From NCBI RefSeq assembly GCF_051062515.1, contig NZ_JAMXEK010000001.1: DNA of 64,000 bases; one strand, given 5' to 3'. The notes beneath the pieces are model-generated. The model saw only the letters and a list, made by a program, of their open reading frames with translations, did not search any database and was not told the DNA's origin. Numbering within the stretch: position 1 is the stretch's first letter; every line of letters begins with the position of its first letter. Origin of the DNA: Aliarcobacter sp017996075. Its GTDB lineage: Bacteria; Campylobacterota; Campylobacteria; Campylobacterales; Arcobacteraceae. This document shows, one piece after another, positions 1-8,367 of this stretch. Both the position numbers and the translations under genes were made by a program.

Positions 1-1573
1 TTTTCTTATTAAATTCTATTAATTCTAGTTCAAGCTCATCTTTTGATTTATTTAATAAAGTTAGTTCATAGTGATTAAATCCTATTTGTTTCTCTAAAAC
101 TCTATTAATTTGAGTTTTTGCTGATTGAATTACTAAGTCTCCTTTAGCAGAAGAAGTCCCAAATAGACTCTCCATTAGATAATTTTCTATCTCTAAAATT
201 CCTGTATCTTCTAAAGTAAATCCAGCTTCTAGTGCTTCTTTTTCTCTTCCTGTTCTATGCAAAAGTGCCATATAACCTGATATTGGAATGAATTTTATAG
301 TTTTTAAAATATGGTCTAGTTGAGAGTCTTTATTTTGAGCTTTTAGTTGTCTTTGTATCGATGTTTTAGTGTATTGTATAACTTCATCTAGATTTTTCTT
401 ACTTACAGTATCAGCTCTTGTAATTACAACTAAAAGTTTTGAGATATTTTGATATAAAACTGCGTCTATAATAAATTCGACATCTTTTAAAGTAGCACTT
501 TGAGATACATTCATAAGGTGCATCATCATGTCACACTTACTAATATACTCTTTTGTAATCTCTTCTCTTTGAATAACTGGGTCATCAAGACCTGGAGTAT
601 CAACTATTTCTATTCCATCACTTAAAAATTTAAGATTACTTCCAAGTTCAACATATTTTACAAGATTACATTTTTTTTGACTATGCTCTGCAGAAGTATA
701 AGATTTTAAGTCATTTATATCAACTTCATCAAATCTTGAAATTTCTCTTACATAATTTTTTAGATTTTCACCAAAAATTTTATTTGTTTCATCTACAAAA
801 TCTCTCATGCTTTCTAAACTATTGGCACTATCCTCAATTTTTTGCCACTCTTTTTTGTTCCAGTAAAAAACTTTTGCACTATCAGTTGGATTATGTTTTA
901 CTATAGTCAAATTTGCAGTTTCAGGAACAACAGCACTTCCTAAAATCTCTTTTCCCATAAGTGCATTTAGCATTGTAGATTTCCCAGCATTCATAACACC
1001 TGTTATTCCAATAGAGAATTTTTGATTATTCATATAAGAGTTTATATCTTCAAGTTCTAGTAAAATTTCTTTGCTTTTTAGTTCTGTTTTTAGTTCATTT
1101 AAAGTATTTTCAATAATAACTTTTAGCTCTTTAAATGGTGTTTTGCTCTCGTTTTCAACTTTTTTTACATGTTCTAAATCACTATCTTCTATATTTTTAT
1201 TTTCAAATAGTGATATTAATTTTTTAAAACCTTCTGTATTTAATATATTTTGATTGTTTAAATACTCAAATGACTCAATTAAAGTAGTAATTAAATTTTT
1301 AGAACTTTTTTCATAAATTAATTCAACAATACTGTTTTGAATATCATAAAACTCATTTATATTTGATGGAGTTTTAATATTTATTTCTTGGCAAAGTTTT
1401 TTAAAGGAGCTTAGATTTAGGTATTTATCATAGTTTTTTCTATTTGCACTAATAATTAATGCAAATATTGTAAAAGAGTTATCATCTAAAATTACATCAA
1501 GAGGCTCAATCTCTAAATTCTTCTGAAAACTAATACCATGGTACAACAAAAAGTAGTCATTTGATAAACTCAT
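1..1573 (-). CDS. Dynamin-like GTPase, partial (C-terminus outside window)
   Basis: About 524 codons are visible and the frame is still open at base 2, so the C-terminal part lies outside the window. An N-terminal helical region of roughly 185 residues precedes a GTPase domain with a P-loop GVMNAGKST (near residue 190), a G3 motif VDTPGLDDP (near 324) and a G4-like TRAD (near 386). The G1-to-G3 spacing and large size fit bacterial dynamin-like proteins, which bind and remodel membranes. Campylobacter carries two such genes side by side (Cj0411/Cj0412), so a partner may lie beyond base 1. The ATG at 1573 is chosen because AGGAG stands seven bases upstream; the ATG four bases earlier is out of frame. 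A terminator for the upstream frd operon separates the two. The exact role is unknown. Confidence 0.8.
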   Translation of the reverse strand, partial: MSLSNDYFLLYHGISFQKNLEIEPLDVILDDNSFTIFALIISANRKNYDKYLNLSSFKKLCQEINIKTPSNINEFYDIQNSIVELIYEKSSKNLITTLIESFEYLNNQNILNTEGFKKLISLFENKNIEDSDLEHVKKVENESKTPFKELKVIIENTLNELKTELKSKEILLELEDINSYMNNQKFSIGITGVMNAGKSTMLNALMGKEILGSAVVPETANLTIVKHNPTDSAKVFYWNKKEWQKIEDSANSLESMRDFVDETNKIFGENLKNYVREISRFDEVDINDLKSYTSAEHSQKKCNLVKYVELGSNLKFLSDGIEIVDTPGLDDPVIQREEITKEYISKCDMMMHLMNVSQSATLKDVEFIIDAVLYQNISKLLVVITRADTVSKKNLDEVIQYTKTSIQRQLKAQNKDSQLDHILKTIKFIPISGYMALLHRTGREKEALEAGFTLEDTGILEIENYLMESLFGTSSAKGDLVIQSAKTQINRVLEKQIGFNHYELTLLNKSKDELELELIEFNKK

Positions 1574-1591
1574 TCATTCTCTCCTAAATAA

Positions 1592-1627
1592 AAAAAGTTA
1601 AATATCCATAATGATATTTAACTTTTT
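1592..1627 (-). terminator. Rho-independent terminator after frdB
   Basis: A perfect 15-bp stem AAAAAGTTAAATATC/GATATTTAACTTTTT with a six-base loop. On the minus strand it ends in a run of T, so it should stop the frdCAB transcript before the dynamin gene. Confidence 0.75.
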
Positions 1628-1638
1628 CTATTATTTAG

Positions 1639-1665
1639 ATTTATGAAGGTAAAACCTTCATAAAT
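1639..1665 (-). terminator. Hairpin abutting the frdB stop codon
   Basis: A perfect 12-bp stem ATTTATGAAGGT/ACCTTCATAAAT with a three-base loop, starting two bases beyond the frdB stop. It stands in tandem with the T-tailed hairpin at 1592-1627 and may protect the 3' end or assist termination. Confidence 0.5.
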
Positions 1666-1667
1666 AA

Positions 1668-2399
1668 CTATCTAAGTGCTACTAATTTTCTTCTTAAGTA
1701 AGCAATTTTATTTTGTAGTGGTAAATGTTTTGGACAATGGTCTTCACAAGCCATAAGTGACATACAACCAAATACTCCATCATCATCACCAATTAGTTCA
1801 TAGAAATCTTCAGCTGTTCTACTATCGTGTGGATCTATTTCAAATCTTGCAACTCTATTTAGCCCAACAGGTCCAACAAAGTTTGGTCTCATTAACATTG
1901 TTCCACAAGATGCAACACAAATACCACACTCAATACATCTATCAAGTTCAAAAGTATCATTTGCAACTTTTGGTTCAATTCTATCTTCAAGTTTTGATAT
2001 ATCTACTTCATGATTTGAGTGAACCCAAGATTCAACTCTTTTACTCATACTATCCATCCATTTACCAGTATTTACTGATAAATCTTTTATTAGTTCAAAT
2101 GCAGGCATTGGCATTAATTGTAATTTTCCAGTTGGATAGTTTGCGATTAATGTTCTACAACCTAATGCCGGTTTTCCATTTACCATCATTCCACAACTTC
2201 CACAAATTCCAGCTCTACAAACAAAGTCAAAAGATAAATCAGGGTCATGAAACTCTCTTATTTGAGTTAGAGCAATAAAAAGAGTCATACCTGGTGTCTC
2301 TTCTAACTTATATTCAACGAAGTGAGGTTTTGAAACCTTACTTCTAGGATTATATTTAAGAACTGAAATTGTAATTTCTCTACCTTTTTGCGTGCTCAT
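1668..2399 (-). CDS. frdB: Fumarate reductase iron-sulfur subunit FrdB
   Basis: Carries electrons from the haem b subunit to the FAD subunit of quinol:fumarate reductase at the cytoplasmic membrane. The 243-residue protein has the plant-type [2Fe-2S] cysteines C61, C66, C69 and C81. Its C-terminal ferredoxin domain has CIECGICVASC (C155, C158, C161 for [4Fe-4S], then C165) and C212/C218/C222, typical of the [3Fe-4S] and shared ligands. It is the last gene of frdCAB and its ATG overlaps the frdA stop by one base, so it is translationally coupled. Succinate dehydrogenase SdhB is the close alternative; the Wolinella-like residues in FrdC and FrdA favour fumarate reductase. Confidence 0.93.
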   Translation of the reverse strand: MSTQKGREITISVLKYNPRSKVSKPHFVEYKLEETPGMTLFIALTQIREFHDPDLSFDFVCRAGICGSCGMMVNGKPALGCRTLIANYPTGKLQLMPMPAFELIKDLSVNTGKWMDSMSKRVESWVHSNHEVDISKLEDRIEPKVANDTFELDRCIECGICVASCGTMLMRPNFVGPVGLNRVARFEIDPHDSRTAEDFYELIGDDDGVFGCMSLMACEDHCPKHLPLQNKIAYLRRKLVALR

Positions 2400-4384
2400 T
2401 ATTTATCTCCTGCTCTTTCATTTTTCTCTTTATAGTTCATTGGTAAATCAAATGGCATTAATGCGTCTTGAATTTGATGTCTATCTTTTCCTTCAGATTC
2501 CATTTTCTCAGTTATACTATCAACTTGCTCTTGTCTAACTGCTGATAATTCATGCTCAATAATCATACCTTTTGCACCATATCCTCTAAATGCAGGAGGC
2601 ATTTCCATTTTCATAATATCAAGTGGTTCATAAGTAATAGTTGGTTCCATATCATTTTTATTTGGCCAAGATGTAAGAGTTCTATTTAACCAATTTTTAT
2701 CATCTCTCATTAAAAAATCTTCTCTATAGTGAGCACCTCTTGATTCAGTTCTCTCTCTTGCCCCTTTAGCAACACAAAGTGCTACTTTTAACATCATAGG
2801 AACTCTATAAGCCTCTTCAAGTTCAGGATTTCCAGCTCTCTCTTTTGATTTAATGTTAATTTTTTTAGTTTTAGCTAAAAGTTCTTTTAATTCTTCAACA
2901 GCTTCTTTTAGTGGCTCTCCACTTCTAAAAATACCAACTTTATCATCCATTAGTTGTTTCATTCTGTTTTTAATTTTGAAAATATCTTCACTACCTTCAT
3001 AATCTAGAAGTTCATCTAAATATTTATCTTGCTCATCTAAAAACTTTTGTACAGTTTTTGTAGGAATTGTTACATCATTTGCTAAACAATAATCAGCAAA
3101 GTAGTTACCAATAATCATACCAGCAACAACTGTTTCAGAAACACTATTTCCTCCAAGTCTATTAAATCCATGCATATCCCAACAAGCAGCTTCGCCACAA
3201 GCAAACAGTCCTGCTAGATTTTGAGATTCACCAGTTGGTTTTGTTCTAATTCCACCCATTGAGTAGTGTTGCATTGGTAGAACTGGAGCCCAACCTTTTG
3301 GACCCTCATCAGCTGGATCTATTCCGTTGAAAATTTGACAAATCTCTTGAACGTCTCTTAAGTTTTTCTCAATATGCTCTCTTCCCAAAATAGAAATATC
3401 TAACCATACGTGGTATCCATAAGGAGAGGGAACACCTTTACCATTTCTAATATGCTCAATCATTCTTCTTGAAACAACGTCTCTTGATGCTAATTCTTTT
3501 TTCTCAGGCTCATAATCTGGCATAAATCTATGACCATCAACGTCTCTTAAGATTCCACCATCTCCTCTACAACCTTCTGTTAATAAAATACCAGATGGTA
3601 CAATTGGAGTTGGATGGAACTGAACAGCTTCCATATTTCCTAAAGTTGCAATTCCAGTTTCAAGAGCAATTGCTGCACCTGTTCCTTCACAAATAACAGC
3701 ATTTGTTGTCTGTTTAAATACTCTTCCGTATCCACCAGTTGCTATACATGTACCTTTTGCAACATAAGCTTCTAGTTCACCAGTAATTAAATCTCTTACT
3801 ATTGCTCCATAACATCTTCCATTTTCATGAATTAAGCTTAAAGCTTCTTTTCTATCTCTAATATCAACATCATGTCTTAATGCTTCATTTGCAACACCAA
3901 AAAGCATAGTGTGACCTGTAGCATCTGCTGTATAACAAGTTCTCCATTTTTTAGTACCACCAAAATCTCTTGATGTGATTAATCCATGTCTATCTTCATC
4001 TTCAGTGATAGTTGTTTTTTTAGCGTTTATAACAGCTTCTCTTGTACCTTTTTCAACTCTACTCCAAGGTACACCCCAACTTGCAAGTTCTCTAATTGCT
4101 TTTGGTGCAGTGTGAACAAACATTCTAGCAACATCTTGATCACATCCCCAGTCACTACCTTTTACAGTATCTGCAAAGTGTAAATCCTCATTATCACCAT
4201 CAGACATTTTAGAGTTTCCTAAAGACGCTTGCATACCACCTTGAGCAGCAGCACTATGAGATCTTTTAACTGGAACCAAAGATAAAACAACTGTACTTAA
4301 TCCCTTTTTTTGTGCAGCAACAGCAGCTCTAAGACCTGCTAATCCACCACCAATTACTAATGCATCACAGTAATTAATTTTCAT
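2399..4384 (-). CDS. frdA: Fumarate reductase flavoprotein subunit FrdA
   Basis: Catalytic subunit reducing fumarate to succinate on the cytoplasmic side. At 661 residues it is close to the Wolinella protein. The Rossmann motif GGGLAG lies at residues 12-17. The covalent-FAD histidine falls at H43 in RSHSAAAQGG, and the active-site arginine falls at R301 in ASRDVVSRR. As I recall, these are the same numbers as in the Wolinella succinogenes enzyme. It overlaps frdC by one base and frdB by one base. The family can also run as succinate dehydrogenase, so direction in vivo is inferred. Confidence 0.94.
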   Translation of the reverse strand: MKINYCDALVIGGGLAGLRAAVAAQKKGLSTVVLSLVPVKRSHSAAAQGGMQASLGNSKMSDGDNEDLHFADTVKGSDWGCDQDVARMFVHTAPKAIRELASWGVPWSRVEKGTREAVINAKKTTITEDEDRHGLITSRDFGGTKKWRTCYTADATGHTMLFGVANEALRHDVDIRDRKEALSLIHENGRCYGAIVRDLITGELEAYVAKGTCIATGGYGRVFKQTTNAVICEGTGAAIALETGIATLGNMEAVQFHPTPIVPSGILLTEGCRGDGGILRDVDGHRFMPDYEPEKKELASRDVVSRRMIEHIRNGKGVPSPYGYHVWLDISILGREHIEKNLRDVQEICQIFNGIDPADEGPKGWAPVLPMQHYSMGGIRTKPTGESQNLAGLFACGEAACWDMHGFNRLGGNSVSETVVAGMIIGNYFADYCLANDVTIPTKTVQKFLDEQDKYLDELLDYEGSEDIFKIKNRMKQLMDDKVGIFRSGEPLKEAVEELKELLAKTKKINIKSKERAGNPELEEAYRVPMMLKVALCVAKGARERTESRGAHYREDFLMRDDKNWLNRTLTSWPNKNDMEPTITYEPLDIMKMEMPPAFRGYGAKGMIIEHELSAVRQEQVDSITEKMESEGKDRHQIQDALMPFDLPMNYKEKNERAGDK

Positions 4385-5184
4385 TATGCGATTCCTCCAA
4401 CACTTTTAGTTTTTAAGTCATAATTCATAATATGTGCAGATGGTTTGAATGAATCTCTAGGAACATTATTTTTAGAGTTTTCGTAACCAATTTTCATATA
4501 AGCAGCAAGTGATGCAAATCCTAAAACTAAGAAAAATACTGTTAATGCCCATTTAAGTTTTTTAAGTGCTTTTCTTGTTGCTTTTGGGTTTTCTCCATCA
4601 AACCATCCCCATTTTACACAAAGTCTATAAAGACCAATTGTTCCATGGAATTCAACAGCTAATAATAAAAGAATATATAGTGGCCACATATATTCATCCC
4701 AAACTCTTGCACTACTTTCGTAAGGTCCTATTTGATCTGGGTGAGTCATAATTACATACAAATGCACTGATCCTAGGAAGAACATTGCAAATCCTGTAAA
4801 TGCTTGTGTAAACCATAATTTTGTATCATCATGTCCCATACTTTTTGCATGAGCTTTTATTACTTGATACTGCTTAAAGTTACCTGGTAATTTTCTCATT
4901 CCTAAAGCAGCATGAACAATAAAAATAACAAAAATAACAAGCGCAGCAATAGATACTAAAAGAGGATTTCCATCTTCAAATATAAAGCTACCTTCTAATA
5001 ATTTTGTAACTTGGTACATAAAATCATTTGACACCAATATTGATGCAACAAGCATCATATGCGCCCACATAAATAAAGCTAAAAAACCACCTGTAAAACT
5101 TTGAATAAAGTCAAGTTTTGCAGGTAATCTACTTTTTTTCCCTTCTACGGTTTTCCCTAAATAACCCTCTACTAGGTCACTCAT
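4384..5184 (-). CDS. frdC: Fumarate reductase cytochrome b subunit FrdC
   Basis: Dihaem membrane anchor that oxidises menaquinol. The 266 residues hold five hydrophobic segments. The four candidate haem-axial histidines are H42, H91, H141 and H180, each exactly two residues below the Wolinella ligands 44/93/143/182. E64 and E178 sit two below Wolinella E66 (quinol oxidation) and E180 (transmembrane E-pathway). This argues for the same electroneutral menaquinol:fumarate mechanism. It is the first gene of frdCAB. A minus-strand TATAAT lies about 46 bases upstream of the start. Confidence 0.93.
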   Translation of the reverse strand: MSDLVEGYLGKTVEGKKSRLPAKLDFIQSFTGGFLALFMWAHMMLVASILVSNDFMYQVTKLLEGSFIFEDGNPLLVSIAALVIFVIFIVHAALGMRKLPGNFKQYQVIKAHAKSMGHDDTKLWFTQAFTGFAMFFLGSVHLYVIMTHPDQIGPYESSARVWDEYMWPLYILLLLAVEFHGTIGLYRLCVKWGWFDGENPKATRKALKKLKWALTVFFLVLGFASLAAYMKIGYENSKNNVPRDSFKPSAHIMNYDLKTKSVGGIA

Positions 5185-5229
5185 TTGCTATCCTTTTCTT
5201 TAGATTTAGATTTCACAACATAATATCAA

Positions 5230-5235
5230 ATTATA
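5230..5235 (-). promoter_or_regulatory. Candidate -10 box for frdCAB
   Basis: TATAAT on the minus strand, 46 bases before the frdC ATG, with T-rich DNA upstream and no clear -35. Weak or absent -35 boxes are usual for the Campylobacterota housekeeping sigma factor. Confidence 0.45.
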
Positions 5236-5298
5236 GGTTTAAAATTAATCAATAAAAAAGCTTTTTGTTAAAAAAATATAAAAGATTGTAGAAAAGTG

Positions 5299-5329
5299 AC
5301 ATTTAGCCCATTTTCAGTGGACTAAATGT
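5299..5329 (-). terminator. Hairpin after nuoN
   Basis: Arms ACATTTAG-C-CCA and TGG-A-CTAAATGT pair over about 11 bp with one mismatch. It lies 36 bases past the nuoN stop and ahead of the frdC promoter. The T-run that follows on the minus strand is short, so efficiency is uncertain. Confidence 0.5.
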
Positions 5330-5364
5330 TAAAAGAAAGTTTTATAGTGTTACTAAAATACTCA

Positions 5365-6882
5365 CTATAAAAATAGAGATTTTACAGCTAATTGTGCAAA
5401 ATTTATTAAAGTATCAATATTTAATACAGGAATAAAGAATACAACAGCAGAACCAATACCACCAACAACAGTTAAAATTGCAACAAAAAGTATTGCATAT
5501 GTAGATACTCTACTGTCGTTGAAATCTTCGCTTATGCACTCATCTTTTGGAGGATAAAAATACATAACAGCAATTAATCTTAAATAGTAGTACATTGAAA
5601 CTATTGTTGCAAAAATTGCAAAAATTGCTAATGCAACATATCCAGCTTTTAATGCTTCTGTAAACACATAAACTTTTCCTATAAAACCAATAGTTCCAGG
5701 AATTCCTGCAAGTGATAACATAAATATTGTCATCATTGCAGCTAAAAATGGTCTTTGTTTTGCTAAACCTTTAAAGTCATCAAAAGTAACTTTAATATTT
5801 GTCTCTGAAATAATATGAGAAGCTAATCCAAATGCACCCAAAGAAGATACTAAATAAGCTATTAAATAAAACATTATAGAGTAAGCTGCTTCAATGTTTA
5901 ATATTGTATTATTTGCATAACTTAAAGATATAAATGCAAGAAGTAAATAACCTGTGTGAACTATTGAAGAAGCTGCTAACATTCTTTTTACAATATCTTG
6001 AGTAATAGCAAGCCAAGTTCCAAATAGAAGAGTTAAAATAATTACAACTTGTAAAATAGTGTCCCAGAAATCTATAATTGGAGCTATGTAATCTAATATT
6101 AATCTCATAAAAAATGAGAATATAGCAATTTTAAATGTAGATGCCATATATGCTGTAATAATCATAGGAGCACCTCTATAGATATCTAATACCCAAGACT
6201 GGAAAGGAAATGCTGCAATTTTGAAAAGGAAAGTAAATAAAATTAGTGTTAAACCAACATATAAAAGCTCAAGATTTGAACCATTACTTGCTTGAATATA
6301 CGAATAAATATCTGCCAAATTTGTACTTGCAACAGTACCAAAAACTAAAACAAGTCCTAATAGGAAAAATGCACCAATAAATGCACCAAGTACTAAATAT
6401 TTAAAAATAGCTTCAACTCTTTTTGAATCATCACTATTGTAACCAACCATAATATATACACTAAATGATGCAATTTCTAATGCAATAAATGCAGTTATTA
6501 GCTCATTTGCTTGTGCTAAAACCATCATTCCAAATAGAGCAAAAAGTAAAATACTAAAGAATTCACCTTTGAAATAACTTCTATGTTGTAAATAGTGTTC
6601 ACCAATTAAAATTGTCAATAAAGTACCTAAAATTAATAAAATATTAAAGAAATTTGAAAAAGTATCAAAAGTTAAAACATTATTTAAAAAACTATCATAA
6701 GGTTGAACAGAATACAAAGTATTTGCATTTACAAGTGCAAATACTAAAGCTATAACTAAAAATAGTGAAGATACAAAAATATGACTTTTTACACTAATTT
6801 TTTCATACATACTCATAAACAGAAGAGCAATAGCTCCAAATAAAACCAGTAAAGTTGGAATTAAATAAATAAAATTACTCAT
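5365..6882 (-). CDS. nuoN: NADH-quinone oxidoreductase subunit NuoN
   Basis: Antiporter-like proton-pumping subunit in the membrane arm of complex I. The 505 residues are almost entirely hydrophobic, with roughly 14 membrane segments. The family core is visible: a charged glutamate in the fifth helix region (ALEIASFSVYIMVG) and the lysine-bearing stretch FKIAAFPFQSWVLDIY. It is the last gene of the nuo operon. Its start overlaps the nuoM stop by four bases (ATGA). A hairpin follows the stop, which marks the likely operon end. Confidence 0.93.
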   Translation of the reverse strand: MSNFIYLIPTLLVLFGAIALLFMSMYEKISVKSHIFVSSLFLVIALVFALVNANTLYSVQPYDSFLNNVLTFDTFSNFFNILLILGTLLTILIGEHYLQHRSYFKGEFFSILLFALFGMMVLAQANELITAFIALEIASFSVYIMVGYNSDDSKRVEAIFKYLVLGAFIGAFFLLGLVLVFGTVASTNLADIYSYIQASNGSNLELLYVGLTLILFTFLFKIAAFPFQSWVLDIYRGAPMIITAYMASTFKIAIFSFFMRLILDYIAPIIDFWDTILQVVIILTLLFGTWLAITQDIVKRMLAASSIVHTGYLLLAFISLSYANNTILNIEAAYSIMFYLIAYLVSSLGAFGLASHIISETNIKVTFDDFKGLAKQRPFLAAMMTIFMLSLAGIPGTIGFIGKVYVFTEALKAGYVALAIFAIFATIVSMYYYLRLIAVMYFYPPKDECISEDFNDSRVSTYAILFVAILTVVGGIGSAVVFFIPVLNIDTLINFAQLAVKSLFL

Positions 6883-8366
6883 CTTGTTGCTCCAATTTGT
6901 AAAATATCTTGTAAGTAGTGTGTAACTGTTGGTTCAAATTTATCTATAAAAACTTCTGGATAAAATCCCATAATAAACACTAAAACAACCCATGGAACAA
7001 GTCCAACAATCTCTTTGATTTTTAAATCTCTCATATTAAGTTCAGCTGAACCTTCTGGTCTATCTTGCAAAATTGCTCTTTGAAACATCCAAAGCATATA
7101 AGAAGCTCCAATAATAACTGATAAAGCAGCAATAACACCTAGATAAATATTAAAGTTAAATACACCAAAAATTATAAGTAATTCAGAAACAAATCCATTT
7201 GTACCTGGAAGTCCAACATTTGCAAAAAGCATAACAGCAAAAACGAATGTAAATATAGGAGCTTTTTTTGCAATTCCACCTAAATCTTTTATAGTTTTAA
7301 ATCCTGTTTGTTCTTGCATTAATCCTACAAGTAAAAATAGGGCTCCTGTAGCAATTGCGTGAGCAATAATTAAATATAAAGCTCCATTTATACCATAAGA
7401 GTTTAATGAAAAAATACCAGCAGCTATAAAACTTAAGTGTGAAGCTGAAGAGTATGCAAACATTCTTTTAATATCATCTTGCATAAGTGCAGCTATTCCA
7501 AAGTACACAAGACCAAATAGACCAATAATTACAAACCAAGTTGAAAACTCAATATAAACCTCTGGAAATAGTGGTATCATAAATCTTAAAACAGCATAAA
7601 CTCCTAGTTTCGCCATAATCGATGATAGTAAAAATACAGCACCAGTTGGAGCATTTTTATATGTTTCCATAATCCAAGTATGAAGAGGAAATAGTGGAAT
7701 TTTTATTGCAAATGCTACTAAAAATCCTAAAAATAACCAAACTTTTGTATTGTAATCAAGTATTGATATTTGCATTAATTTATCATAAGCAAAAGACCAA
7801 ACACCAAACTCACTATGATAAGCAACTCCTAGATATAAAATTGCTACAAGCATTAAAAGTGAACCAGCCATTGTATAAACTGTTACTTTTATTGTTGTGA
7901 AAACTTTATCACCAAATCCAAATTGACCAATCATAAGAAAAACTGGTAAAAGCATAATTTCCCAAAAGAAGTAGAAAAGAACAACATCTAATGAAAGAAG
8001 AGTTCCTGTAACTCCTGTTTGAACTAAAAGCATATTTATCCAATAGCCTTTAGTTTTACCTTCCCATAAAAGAAGGTAAGAAGTTGGAATTAAAATTGCA
8101 ATCATCATTAAAATTGTTAATGAGATTCCATCTAAACCAATATAGTAATTTATACCATATGTCTCAATCCAAGCAACATTTGTTACAAATTGCATTCCAG
8201 AACTTGGTTCAAATTCTAAATAAAGCTTTAGCACAAGTGCTAAAATAACTGTAGTTGTAAGAAATGCAATATTTCTAATAGTATTTACATCTCTAGTTGT
8301 TATCATTAAACCTATTGCTACAATAGCAGGTAAAAATATAATAAATGAAAGAATATCTGCACTCAT
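6879..8366 (-). CDS. nuoM: NADH-quinone oxidoreductase subunit NuoM
   Basis: Antiporter-like membrane subunit of complex I, 495 residues, about 14 membrane segments. Typical stretches are FYFFWEIMLLPVFLMIGQFG with its conserved glutamate and IKIPLFPLHTWIMETYKNAP with the lysine, plus AYSSASHLSFIAAG. It starts one base after the nuoL stop and overlaps nuoN by four bases, so the three pump subunits are translated together. Length is normal for the family. Confidence 0.95.
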   Translation of the reverse strand: MSADILSFIIFLPAIVAIGLMITTRDVNTIRNIAFLTTTVILALVLKLYLEFEPSSGMQFVTNVAWIETYGINYYIGLDGISLTILMMIAILIPTSYLLLWEGKTKGYWINMLLVQTGVTGTLLSLDVVLFYFFWEIMLLPVFLMIGQFGFGDKVFTTIKVTVYTMAGSLLMLVAILYLGVAYHSEFGVWSFAYDKLMQISILDYNTKVWLFLGFLVAFAIKIPLFPLHTWIMETYKNAPTGAVFLLSSIMAKLGVYAVLRFMIPLFPEVYIEFSTWFVIIGLFGLVYFGIAALMQDDIKRMFAYSSASHLSFIAAGIFSLNSYGINGALYLIIAHAIATGALFLLVGLMQEQTGFKTIKDLGGIAKKAPIFTFVFAVMLFANVGLPGTNGFVSELLIIFGVFNFNIYLGVIAALSVIIGASYMLWMFQRAILQDRPEGSAELNMRDLKIKEIVGLVPWVVLVFIMGFYPEVFIDKFEPTVTHYLQDILQIGATR

Positions 8367-8367
8367 A

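Noticed and set aside
1757..2278. 173-codon plus-strand open frame opposite frdB
   Set aside because: It is antisense to an intact, motif-complete frdB and encodes a low-complexity sequence rich in Leu, Gln and His, typical of a shadow frame in AT-rich DNA.
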